Source: Bryobacterales bacterium (GTDB taxonomy: Bacteria > Acidobacteriota > Terriglobia > Bryobacterales > Bryobacteraceae). From it: a DNA stretch of 34,323 nt. Positions 22,574 to 30,935 of this stretch are shown here, piece by piece. The stretch spans positions 1 to 34,323 of the forward strand of contig PLDF01000435.1 in the NCBI GenBank assembly GCA_003135055.1, read 5' to 3'. How positions within the stretch are numbered: the first letter of the stretch is position 1; every line of letters starts with the position of its first letter. Both the position numbers and the translations under genes were made by a program. Below the pieces are notes generated by a model. The model was not told the origin of the DNA. It was given only the letters and a program-made list of their open reading frames with translations, and did not search any database.

Positions 22574-24181
22574 CTACTGAGAGGCTGCTCCAACCACGGC
22601 CCGGATCATGCCGTCGCTCTTGGTCATGATGTAGAGCTCACCGCCGGCGTCCATAGCCAACCGGAGATCCGACCGTCCTCCGGGGACTCGCTCCGCGCCC
22701 GGCAGATGTTCCGCCTTGCCGCCGCGCGTATGGTATGCGATCTCATCGATAGGGGCCATTGCCCGATAGACGTTGCCGTTCCAGGCGATCTTGACGTCGT
22801 GCATCTCGGCCATCGTCTTCGGATCGCCATCGTCGGCCGCCAGCATCTCTTTCATCTCGGCCCACCAGATGCGGCCGGACGTAATGTCGCCGAACAGGAA
22901 TTTGCCGCGCAGCGCCGGGATCGCGTTCCCGCGGTAAACGAAGCCATTCGCGATCGCGATTTCGCCGGCGTCCCTGGAATGGCCGTAAGCGATGACGGGA
23001 TAGGTCGGATGCACTGTGCCGCCGGTCTTGGCGGCGTCGATTCGGACTGGAATTACATCGTTCTCCGGCGGACTGGAAAGGCTATTGTCGCCGTTGAGCT
23101 GCTGCGGCCCCTCGCGCAAAGAGTAGCCGTAGTTCGCCCCTTTGTGGATGATATCGACCGTCTCCCAGGTGCTCAGCCCGATCACCAGAGCGATCAGGCG
23201 ATTGTTTGCCCCGTTCGACGGATCGACATCCCACGTGAGGCGATGCGGATTGCGCAGGCCGTACGCCCAGATCTCTTTCCGGGCGCCGGATTTCGACGCG
23301 AACGGATTATCCTTCGGGATGCGGTAACGTCCATTCTCGCTGAGCGTACTGCGGTCGATATGCTCTTTGATGTCCGGGATAATGCGAAGGATTTTACCCA
23401 CCAGCATGTCGAGACGCTGCGGATTGCCGCGGACGCTCGAGGTCTGCTCACCGTTTCCGCCGTCGCCGGTCGCGATGTACATGACGCGCCAGTCGGGGTC
23501 TCCCGGACGCGCGGCCGGGTTGAAAATCAGATCGGCCATCGGGTGAATGCGGCCGCTGTACTCTAGACGCATCAGCTCGCGGACAGTGCCTTCGAATGTC
23601 GAATTCGATAGGTTGGCGTCGGTCCATTCGATGACGACCGCCTCGCGCTCGGTGGTTCCGAATGTGCGGATCGGAGGCGTGACGGTGTATCCGGACGTGT
23701 TCAAGCCGGGAAAATTCTTGTTATCGGGTACGCTCGATGCCGGCAGCGCGGGATCTTCGAGGTGGATCGTATAGAACTTGCCATTGTGGACGTAGTCCGG
23801 GTCGAATTCGAAGCTGATAAACCCGCTCGCCAGGAGTTGATCGATGGCGAGCCGGTGGAAGATGCCCGGCCTGCCCGGCAGCCCATTGAAGTCGAGATAG
23901 GTAGTCGTCTTCTTCGTTGTCTTGTCCAGGATGTACAGTGGCCCGTTCAGGTCGTTGACGAAGAGCCGCTTTCTGCCTCCGCCGGGCTCCTCGCGAAGGA
24001 AATTGATGCGCGCAAGCAGACCCGCGCTATTGCCTGGCCCGTCGACGGCTCCCGTCATAGGCATGGTTGCGTAGTCTTTGATCTCGATCGTCAACCCGGG
24101 TGATGCCGCCAATCCGCAAACTATGGATGCAAGGACCGGGACCGCGGATGTAAGGCGCACGTCAAGACCTCCGCTGCGCAT
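22574..24181 (-). CDS. secreted PQQ-type sugar dehydrogenase (glucose/sorbosone dehydrogenase family)
   Basis: 535 residues with a probable signal peptide at 1-26 (hydrophobic VPVLASIVCGLAA). The body is a six-bladed propeller of the glucose/sorbosone dehydrogenase family, with LFVNDLNGPLYILDK, FISFEFDPDYVHNGKFYTIH, MYIATGDGGNG, the highly conserved IWAYGLRNPHRLTWD, GANYGYSLREGP and GFVYRGNAIPALRGKFLFGD. Such enzymes oxidise sugars or alcohols outside the cytoplasmic membrane with PQQ, although many acidobacterial members are of unknown substrate. Whether PQQ-binding residues are all kept cannot be confirmed by eye. It stands alone, with a 108-bp gap to the next gene. Confidence 0.85.
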   Translation of the reverse strand: MRSGGLDVRLTSAVPVLASIVCGLAASPGLTIEIKDYATMPMTGAVDGPGNSAGLLARINFLREEPGGGRKRLFVNDLNGPLYILDKTTKKTTTYLDFNGLPGRPGIFHRLAIDQLLASGFISFEFDPDYVHNGKFYTIHLEDPALPASSVPDNKNFPGLNTSGYTVTPPIRTFGTTEREAVVIEWTDANLSNSTFEGTVRELMRLEYSGRIHPMADLIFNPAARPGDPDWRVMYIATGDGGNGEQTSSVRGNPQRLDMLVGKILRIIPDIKEHIDRSTLSENGRYRIPKDNPFASKSGARKEIWAYGLRNPHRLTWDVDPSNGANNRLIALVIGLSTWETVDIIHKGANYGYSLREGPQQLNGDNSLSSPPENDVIPVRIDAAKTGGTVHPTYPVIAYGHSRDAGEIAIANGFVYRGNAIPALRGKFLFGDITSGRIWWAEMKEMLAADDGDPKTMAEMHDVKIAWNGNVYRAMAPIDEIAYHTRGGKAEHLPGAERVPGGRSDLRLAMDAGGELYIMTKSDGMIRAVVGAASQ

Positions 24182-24289
24182 TCTACATCACAACGTTGAA
24201 ACTTTATGGGTTTAGTTCGCCGAGCTTGGAGATGATGCGGTAATGGCCGATGGAAGACCGTGGACGCGCCAGAGCGTTCTGATGCGGCG

Positions 24290-25801
24290 TCATTTCGCGG
24301 GCGCCCTCCTTCGTAGTTCGTCGAAGAAGTTCAGCAGGAACGTAACGTGGCTCTGTTCGATCTGCGCCTGCGCCTCCTCAACCGGCGCTGCCACCACGAA
24401 TCGCTTGCCGTCGGGCGCTAGGTCGAATCCTCCGAGAGCCACACCCGCCGGCAGCCGCGCCCAGATCCGCGGCCTCTCCGCCACGAAGAGGTCGCCCTTC
24501 ACGGTATACGGCACAACCATGATGTTACCGGCCGAGTGATAGAACAGCTCATTCGCGGTGGGTGACCACACCGGGCTATCGCCACCGTTGTTGGAAATCT
24601 GCCAGCGGCTGCCCGCCGCGGACGACGATGTTCCGAACATCCGCACATAAACTTCGGCTTCCGGCGGCCCACGCTGGCCCCACGCCAACCACCGCCCATC
24701 CGGAGAGACGGTGGGCTCGCGGCTCAAGCCGGATTCACCACCCTGGAGGAACGGCTCTGCCGCTCCGGGCCGAACGCCAGAGCCTTCTCTGCGGAGCGGC
24801 AGCGTCCAGATGTCGAAACTGCCACCCTCCGAAGGGGGCTCGAGGAAAACCAGCCGCCGGCCATCGGGGGTAAACGAGGATGGTTTTTGCATGGCATTTT
24901 TCGTGCTCAACTTCTGCGGTTGGCCCGATCCATCGGCGCGCATCCATGCCATACCGCTGCCTCCCTGCCCGCCAGCCTGATAAGCGATGTATTGTCCATC
25001 GGGACTCCACACGGCCGCGCTGGGCGCAACGTCATTGTGAGTAAGGCGCGACAGGTTATCCCGCTCTATGTCGAAAATCCAGATATTCATGCCGGCGGCT
25101 TCTTCCATGGTCACCGCCAGGCGCTTGCCGTCCGGCGAGAGCCGAGGCCGCGTGTAGGCGCAGGGCTTGGCCATCAGCGGCGTGGTTTTTCCGGAAGCAT
25201 CCAGCCATTGGATGGTGGTAAGGCCGCTCCCCACCGCGCCACTTCGGTATATCAGCGTGCCAGTGCGCGAGAAATCGAATTCCGCGAAGCCATAGAGATT
25301 GGATGCGGAGACGCGCTCCACCACGGGCGTTGCATTTCCACGCAGCTCCAGCCGGTCCGGATCGAATGGCGCCGCGAAAAGCGTGCCGCCGCTGAACCAG
25401 ACCAGATGGCCCGTCGGCAGGTATCGGCCGAAAATGGCGTCATGCACCAGCGTCTTGGACTTGCGGTCGGCCAGCGTTACTACGTCCACGGTGGCGCCCT
25501 CCATACTTGCCGCCAGCTTGAAAGACGTCACTAATGCCGCTTTGCCGCCCGGAAGTATTTGCGGCCAGCGCTGGCCGAACTCGCCGGCCTGCAATTGGGT
25601 CGCGGGCGCTGGTTCGCCTCCCGCGGCCGGCACGCGCGAGAGACCGGCTTTGGGCGCCAGACTCGCCAGAATCGTCCCGTCCTCGCCCCAGCTAACCGCC
25701 CCGGGGCGATGATGATGCCCGGCACAACGAAACCGTCGCGCCGCCCTCCACCGAAATTTTCTTGAGCCTGCCATCGGCGAAAAAGCCGATCCACATGCCA
25801 T
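24290..25801 (-). CDS. TolB/WD40-like sensor half of a split Ser/Thr kinase
   Basis: Open frame of 503 residues. Homology begins around 25704 (AVSWGEDGTILASLAPKAGL), and the first ~30 codons are an out-of-phase overlap with the kinase ORF and so artefactual. The remainder is a string of TolB/WD40-like propeller blades, each carrying an SPDGxx(I/L)A-type core: LSPDGKRLAVTMEEA, WSPDGQYIAYQAGGQ, FTPDGRRLVFLEPPS and VSPDGRWLAWGQRGP. It ends with LAPDGKRFVVAAP. Together with the upstream kinase it forms one protein of about 890 residues. The two are separated by a one-base frameshift at the CCCCGGGGC run (25696-25708). Confidence 0.8.
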   Translation of the reverse strand: MACGSAFSPMAGSRKFRWRAARRFRCAGHHHRPGAVSWGEDGTILASLAPKAGLSRVPAAGGEPAPATQLQAGEFGQRWPQILPGGKAALVTSFKLAASMEGATVDVVTLADRKSKTLVHDAIFGRYLPTGHLVWFSGGTLFAAPFDPDRLELRGNATPVVERVSASNLYGFAEFDFSRTGTLIYRSGAVGSGLTTIQWLDASGKTTPLMAKPCAYTRPRLSPDGKRLAVTMEEAAGMNIWIFDIERDNLSRLTHNDVAPSAAVWSPDGQYIAYQAGGQGGSGMAWMRADGSGQPQKLSTKNAMQKPSSFTPDGRRLVFLEPPSEGGSFDIWTLPLRREGSGVRPGAAEPFLQGGESGLSREPTVSPDGRWLAWGQRGPPEAEVYVRMFGTSSSAAGSRWQISNNGGDSPVWSPTANELFYHSAGNIMVVPYTVKGDLFVAERPRIWARLPAGVALGGFDLAPDGKRFVVAAPVEEAQAQIEQSHVTFLLNFFDELRRRAPAK

Positions 25802-26966
25802 CCGGCGAGAAGAACGGATACAGCGCGCCGTCGGTGCCCGGAAGTTCGGTTGGCTTGGGCTGATCGAGCCGCCGCACCGATAGTCGCGTCTGCCGGTCTA
25901 TGCCTCGCGAGTTGAACACCAGCCGCTTGCCATCCGGCGAGAGAATGAAAGGAATGACCGTCGGCTCCAGCAATCGCGCCTCCGGCCCCAGATCGACATC
26001 CAGATTCACCAGAGGCTGTTCGGCGGCGCGCTGCCCTCGCCACGGCGCCCAGAGCGCGATGGCGGCCACGGTCGTCATTACCGCCGCGGCCGTCCAAGGC
26101 AGTCCGTTCCTCCTCGGGCGCGGTTCCGCTTGCGACGGCTCCAACTCCAGCACCAGCCGCGCATCGCCTATATCGCGCAGCCGTTGTCGTGGATCTTTCG
26201 CCAGGCACCGGCGCAGCAGTGGGCGTAGCTTCACCGGAACCCGCTCCCACCGCGGTTCCTCCTTCAACACCGATGCCAGCGTGTCCGAAATCGACGGCCC
26301 GTCGAACAATCGGCGGCCCGCGGCCATCTCATAGACCACCACGCCGAAGGACCAGATGTCGGCGCGCTTATCCACGTTGTGCCCGCGCGCCTGCTCCGGC
26401 GCCATATAGGCCGCCGTGCCCATAATCGTGCCCGCCATTGTCGCGCGCATGGTCAGCGTTGGCGATGAGATGGAATCGCCCGCGGCCATTTCGAGCGCCA
26501 GCGCTTTGGCAAGGCCAAAATCCAGCACCTTGACCTTGCCCTCGGGAGTAATTTTGATGTTGGCGGGTTTCAGGTCGCGATGGACCACGCCTTTCTCGTG
26601 CGCATATTCCAGCGCATCAACAAGCTGGTTGAGGATAGGCAGAATCTCCTCAACCGGCATCGGCCCCTGGGCAATCCGCTCGTCCAGGGTGGCGCCCTCG
26701 ACCAGCTCCATGACCAGCGCCCGCTCCTCCACGCCGTAAATCGCGGCAATATTCGGATGGTTCAACGATGCCAGCACCTGCGCTTCGCGCGTGAAGCGGG
26801 CCAGGCGGTCGGGGTCGGCGGCGAACGATTCGGGCAGAACTTTGATCGCCACCTCGCGATTGAGCTTCGTGTCTGTCGCGCGCCAGACTTCGCCCATGCC
26901 GCCTGCGCCGAGCTTGCCGGTAATGCGATAGTGGGCGATGGCCGCTGAATTATGTTCCGGGCTCAT
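25692..26966 (-). CDS. Ser/Thr protein kinase with transmembrane helix, truncated by frameshift
   Basis: 424 residues. The kinase domain is complete at about 13-270: P-loop GAGGMGEV (20-27), Lys42 in VAIKVLP, catalytic VVHRDLKPAN with Asp131, DFGLAK with Asp149, APE in YMAPEQARG and the C-lobe RCLAKDPRQRL. A transmembrane helix (WTAAAVMTTVAAIALWAPW) lies near 291-309. Then come the first propeller blades (ILSPDGKRLVFNS, FFSPDGMWIGFF), which end at SSSPRGG and a stop. The reading frame is meant to continue into the downstream ORF (SSSPRGV then SWGEDGTIL), so this is one gene broken by an extra base in a G/C run. The cytosolic kinase and periplasmic propeller suggest sensing of an envelope signal. 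It is divergent from another kinase, with a 76-bp shared promoter region. Confidence 0.9.
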   Translation of the reverse strand: MSPEHNSAAIAHYRITGKLGAGGMGEVWRATDTKLNREVAIKVLPESFAADPDRLARFTREAQVLASLNHPNIAAIYGVEERALVMELVEGATLDERIAQGPMPVEEILPILNQLVDALEYAHEKGVVHRDLKPANIKITPEGKVKVLDFGLAKALALEMAAGDSISSPTLTMRATMAGTIMGTAAYMAPEQARGHNVDKRADIWSFGVVVYEMAAGRRLFDGPSISDTLASVLKEEPRWERVPVKLRPLLRRCLAKDPRQRLRDIGDARLVLELEPSQAEPRPRRNGLPWTAAAVMTTVAAIALWAPWRGQRAAEQPLVNLDVDLGPEARLLEPTVIPFILSPDGKRLVFNSRGIDRQTRLSVRRLDQPKPTELPGTDGALYPFFSPDGMWIGFFADGRLKKISVEGGATVSLCRASSSPRGG

Positions 26967-27042
26967 GGCGCGGGATTACAAGTGTACCATCGCAGTCCAG
27001 CGCAAGAGCTACTGCGCGAAGGAGTAAAATCGTCTAGCAACT

Positions 27043-29649
27043 ATGTCCCTCTCTGCCGGAGAACGCCTGGGTCCCTACGAGATCCTCAACCGGATTGGCG
27101 CGGGCGGCATGGGCGAAGTCTACCGCGCCCGCGACACGCGACTGGAACGGACTATTGCCATCAAGGATTCGAGCGAAGAATTCTCGGAACGATTCGAACG
27201 CGAAGCGCGCGCCGTCGCCGCGCTGAATCACCCTCACGTTTGCCAGTTGTACGACGTCGGCCCGAATTACCTGGTCATGGAATACATCGGCGGCCAGCCG
27301 CTGAAAGGTCCGCTGCCGCTCGAACAGGCGTTGAAATATGCCGCCCAGATCTGCGACGCGCTCGACGCGGCGCATCGGCACGGCATCACTCACCGCGATC
27401 TCAAGCCGGCTAACATCCTGTTAACCAACTCGGGCGTGAAGCTGCTGGATTTCGGTTTGGCGAAGATCGCGCCGGCCGTGACCACCGAAGCTACCATGAC
27501 CATGGCGTTGACCGGCAAGGGTCAGATCCTGGGCACACTCCACTACATGTCGCCGGAACAACTTCAGGGCCAGGAGGCGGATGCCCGCAGCGACATATTC
27601 TCACTCGGTCTGGTGATCTATGAAATCCTGACTGGCCGCAGCGCCTTCGACGGCGCGTCGCCGGCCAGCGTGATCGCCGCCATACTGGAGCGCGAGGCCC
27701 CCTCCATTGCCGATATCGCTCCGCCGGCCCTGGACCGTCTCCTGCGTCGATGCCTGGAGAAAGATCCGGACGATCGCTGGCAGACAGCCCGCGATCTCAA
27801 GGCGGAACTCGAATGGATCGCCGGCGGCGGTACTCTCGACGGTCCTCATACCGTCCGGCGCCGGGCATTCTTCGCTTGGATTGCGGGCGCCGCGGCGGCC
27901 GGAGCAGCCGGTGGCGCCGGCATCGCGGCGTGGGCTTGGCGCGGAAGCGGCAAATCCATTCCCCTGAGACCTATCCGGTTTCGACTGGCGCCTCCCGAAG
28001 GAACAGTGCTCCAACGGATAGTTACCCGCCAGTCGGTTGCGCTCTCGCCGGTAGGCGGCAGCGTTGCCATGATCGCCAGCGACGAGGGCGGTTCCAGGGT
28101 GTGGGTTCAGCATTTCGACTCTCTCGCCGCCCGTCCGCTCGCGGGAACCGAAGGCGCCGGCATAGTGTTCTGGTCGCCTGACAGCCAGTTCATCGGTTTT
28201 TGGGCTAATGGAAGGCTGAAGAGGATCCCCGCGGAAGGAGGTGCGCCGTTCACGCTCTGCGATCTCCCCGACATTTGGTCGGCAGCCTGGAGCCGTGACG
28301 GCGCCGTCGTTGCAGGCACCCCGGGTGAGCAGTTCGTCGTATCCGTAAAATCCGGCGAAGTGAAGCCGGTGAAATTGGGCTTATGGCCGCAGTTCCTTCC
28401 GGGCGGCAAGCACGTCCTCCACATCAGACAGAACAGCCAGGCCGGCGGCGTCCGGGCGTGCGTAACGGAACTGTCAAGTGGCCGCGCCACGGAGTTGATG
28501 CCCACGGACACCAAAGTCGTATTTGCGCCGGATCGAATGGGAAGCACTCAAGGCTATCTCCTTTTCGTGCGTAGCGACGTATTGCAGGCTTTGCGCTTCG
28601 ATGCGGAGCGGCTGCGCGTGACGGGCGACCCTGTGCCGGTCGCCCAGGACGTTCCGTTCTTTAGCGGGAGCTCGTGGTCGGAGTTCGACGCCTCCACCGA
28701 TGGAGTCTTGATCCATTCCATGGGTTCTCAAAAGGAGCAGCTCAAGTGGTTCGACCGCAAGGGCCGCGAGTTGAGCTCGGTAGGCGATCGCCGGGAATAC
28801 CTGAACGGCCTGCGGATCTCGCCGGACGGCAAGAAAGTCGCCGCGGCCGTTGCAGACCCCAGCGTCGGCGGCTCGGACATCTGGCTCTATGACCTTCAGC
28901 GTGCCACTGCCGAACGGGTGACCTTCGACCCCGGAGTGGAACAGTTCCCGGTCTGGTCGCCGGACGGCACACACATCGCTTTCGGCAGCTCGAAACATGG
29001 GCCGGGAACATTAATGGTGAAGGCGCTGGGCGATCATGGTGACGGAGACGCCTTCCAAGAGCCTGGCTTTAAAACGCCGAGAGACTGGTCATCCGATGGC
29101 CGGTGGATTTTCTATACCACTTCACCCTCAGGCGCGAGCGGAGAAATTCGCCTTGCCTCGGTTGCCAGCCGCAAGGTGATGCCTCTGTTAAAGACCGCGT
29201 TTGACTGCACGTTCCCCGCCTTGTCTCCCAATCGCGAGTACCTGGCCTTTTCCGCGAACGACACGGGGCGCCATGAAATCTATGCTCAGCGCTTTGAGGA
29301 TGGCGATTCACCCAAACTCACCGGCGAGCGGCGCCGTATCTCGCGCGACGGAGGCAACATGCCCCGATGGCGCCGCGACGGTAAAGAGCTTTTCTTCGTC
29401 TCCCCGGACCGCCAGCTTGTAGCGGTCGACGTCACCGGCGCGGGACGCGAATTCGGATCTCCCACCGCCCTCTTCCGCATGCCCGCCTCATTCGGACTCC
29501 TGGCCACGGCGGGGGTATACGATGTGAGCGCCGACGGACAAAAGTTCATCCTGTTTACGGGAGAGACAGCGAACCCTTCGTTGCAGGTAGTGTTCAACTG
29601 GACCGAGGGATTGAAGAATCATCTTGGCGATACGAGTGAAGTGGGCTAG
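27043..29649 (+). CDS. Ser/Thr protein kinase with TolB/WD40-like extracellular domain
   Basis: 868 residues, intact. The kinase domain (about 11-265) has GAGGMGEV (19-26), Lys41 in IAIK, ITHRDLKPANIL with Asp119, LDFGLAK with Asp137, and SPEQLQGQ. The span from Lys41 to the C-helix is shorter than usual (IKDSSEEFSERFEREA, lacking the usual VLP..DP...). A transmembrane helix sits near 275-297 (AFFAWIAGAAAAGAAG). The C-terminal ~560 residues form a propeller with repeated SPDG (GLRISPDGKKVAAAV, VWSPDGTHIAFGS). This is the typical acidobacterial one-piece receptor kinase. It is divergently transcribed from the preceding kinase. No substrate is suggested by the neighbours. Confidence 0.93.
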   Translation: MSLSAGERLGPYEILNRIGAGGMGEVYRARDTRLERTIAIKDSSEEFSERFEREARAVAALNHPHVCQLYDVGPNYLVMEYIGGQPLKGPLPLEQALKYAAQICDALDAAHRHGITHRDLKPANILLTNSGVKLLDFGLAKIAPAVTTEATMTMALTGKGQILGTLHYMSPEQLQGQEADARSDIFSLGLVIYEILTGRSAFDGASPASVIAAILEREAPSIADIAPPALDRLLRRCLEKDPDDRWQTARDLKAELEWIAGGGTLDGPHTVRRRAFFAWIAGAAAAGAAGGAGIAAWAWRGSGKSIPLRPIRFRLAPPEGTVLQRIVTRQSVALSPVGGSVAMIASDEGGSRVWVQHFDSLAARPLAGTEGAGIVFWSPDSQFIGFWANGRLKRIPAEGGAPFTLCDLPDIWSAAWSRDGAVVAGTPGEQFVVSVKSGEVKPVKLGLWPQFLPGGKHVLHIRQNSQAGGVRACVTELSSGRATELMPTDTKVVFAPDRMGSTQGYLLFVRSDVLQALRFDAERLRVTGDPVPVAQDVPFFSGSSWSEFDASTDGVLIHSMGSQKEQLKWFDRKGRELSSVGDRREYLNGLRISPDGKKVAAAVADPSVGGSDIWLYDLQRATAERVTFDPGVEQFPVWSPDGTHIAFGSSKHGPGTLMVKALGDHGDGDAFQEPGFKTPRDWSSDGRWIFYTTSPSGASGEIRLASVASRKVMPLLKTAFDCTFPALSPNREYLAFSANDTGRHEIYAQRFEDGDSPKLTGERRRISRDGGNMPRWRRDGKELFFVSPDRQLVAVDVTGAGREFGSPTALFRMPASFGLLATAGVYDVSADGQKFILFTGETANPSLQVVFNWTEGLKNHLGDTSEVG

Positions 29650-30482
29650 GCCGATTCAACTGCCACGTCGGCTCTTAGTGCATCGCGAGCGCGAATTGGT
29701 CTGAATCAAGCTCAACCGACACTTTTGGGCGGCGGCGCGAGGCATTACTCCCGCCTGACGCCGCAGGGTTTAGGTTTAGGAAACCGATAACTGTTGCGAA
29801 ATCCCCATCCCACCATCAAAAACGTGGACCGCCGAGGGACGACTCGGAAGTTAAGCGCGGGCGCCCGCCGGGGCGGCGAATGCTGCGCGGCTTGCGCCGT
29901 GGAACCCGGGCGGCGTCGCGGGTGGCCGTTATCGCCGGGAATCCTCGGCGGGACTTCGTCATCTCCCAGATCGCCGACTTCACTGGAGTAATGGCCGAAC
30001 GACAACTAGAAAGGTGACCATTCTCCGAGTGGCCGACGATGCGGACGCAATTGCGGGATGCGGCGGGTGGTCGTTCCGGCCGTGGTGCTTTTCGAGGAAA
30101 TCGCGCCTCACGATTCCGCACCAATCTGGGGCCCACTGCCCTGGTCGTCTCAAAACCCCGCCAGCGCAACGACGGGACCGTTCGACGTAGGAAGAGTAAC
30201 AGGGCGGCTAAAGCTAAAGTTCCGCCGCCGCGGTGCGCGCTCGATTGAAGCCGGCCTCACCTGACGCGATGCCGCGCATCCCGGGCAGCCAGGAGGAACG
30301 ACCGCCGCGGACAAACTTTACGTCAACGAGATCGACACCATTGCCCTATAGGCGGGGGCCGCCGCCCGGTTCCGAGCGGATGGTCGGCATAACCGGCCAA
30401 ATGGAGATCTTGGGAGTGGGCCTTATTCAGCCACCTCGGATGCGAATCGATGAGTCTGCCTGTTAAGGGCGCAGCCAGCGGG
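29650..30482. other. 830-bp gap with decayed coding fragments
   Basis: No gene is convincing. The + strand reads GNPRRDFVISQIADFTGVMA, then ERQLER and, after a frame change, VTILRVADDADAIAGCGG around 29930-30060, which look protein-like but unfamiliar. At about 30310-30345 the frame ADKLYVNEIDTIAL recalls the Y(V/I)NEI(N)T end of D-Ala-D-Ala ligase-type ATP-grasp enzymes, but stops immediately. I see no terminator after the kinase gene. Confidence 0.45.
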
Positions 30483-30935
30483 CTAATGGAAATTTTCGAT
30501 CATCATCAAGCTCGAGCCGTCGCTCACACTCTTGCTGAAAAGGATGGTCTGGCGATCCGGAGAGACCGTGAGGCCAAACATCACCAACCCTTCGATCTTC
30601 GTCAGCAGCCGGCTCGCGCTGTTAGAGAAATCGTAGAATGCGAGCGGGTACTTTCCATCATCGCCTTTCCTGCCGATATAGTAGATACCGTCCTCCACCG
30701 GCAGAAACGCTCTGTGCTCGACCCATGGGAGCACTTGCCGCTCCGCGCCTCCCGGCGCCGGTTGGGCAAAAAGCGGCGAGGAAACGGGCGACTTCATGTA
30801 GAAAACAGTCTTGCCATCGGCTGATTCGAACGCCGGGCCTCCGCCGTTTGTCGTAAATCTCGCGGGCGTCCCTCCGGCAAATGGCGCGCGCCAGACCTCC
30901 CACCCCCCGCCCGATCCGAGGTGAAATAGATCCAT
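30483..30935 (-). CDS. C-terminal propeller end of the third kinase, split by frameshift
   Basis: 150 residues that continue the propeller of the upstream kinase in another frame: GGGWEVWRAPFAGGTPARFT, ESADGKTVFYMKSP, GIYYIGRKGDDGKYPLAFYD and LTVSPDRQTILFSKSVSD. A one-base loss in the run of six C (30903-30908 on +) separates it from the 860-residue frame. The joined protein would be about 964 residues. Its own Met codon is the artefact of an overlapping frame, so it is very probably not an independent gene. Confidence 0.8.
   Translation of the reverse strand: MDLFHLGSGGGWEVWRAPFAGGTPARFTTNGGGPAFESADGKTVFYMKSPVSSPLFAQPAPGGAERQVLPWVEHRAFLPVEDGIYYIGRKGDDGKYPLAFYDFSNSASRLLTKIEGLVMFGLTVSPDRQTILFSKSVSDGSSLMMIENFH

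Noticed and set aside
26952..27413. 153-codon plus-strand frame overlapping the second kinase
   Set aside because: It runs one frame off the kinase domain. The kinase frame has P-loop, HRDLKPAN and DFG, and this one has none.
30300..30360. D-Ala-D-Ala ligase-like gene from YVNEIDT
   Set aside because: Only about 14 codons match and a stop follows at once, so no gene can be supported. It is mentioned only as a possible relic.
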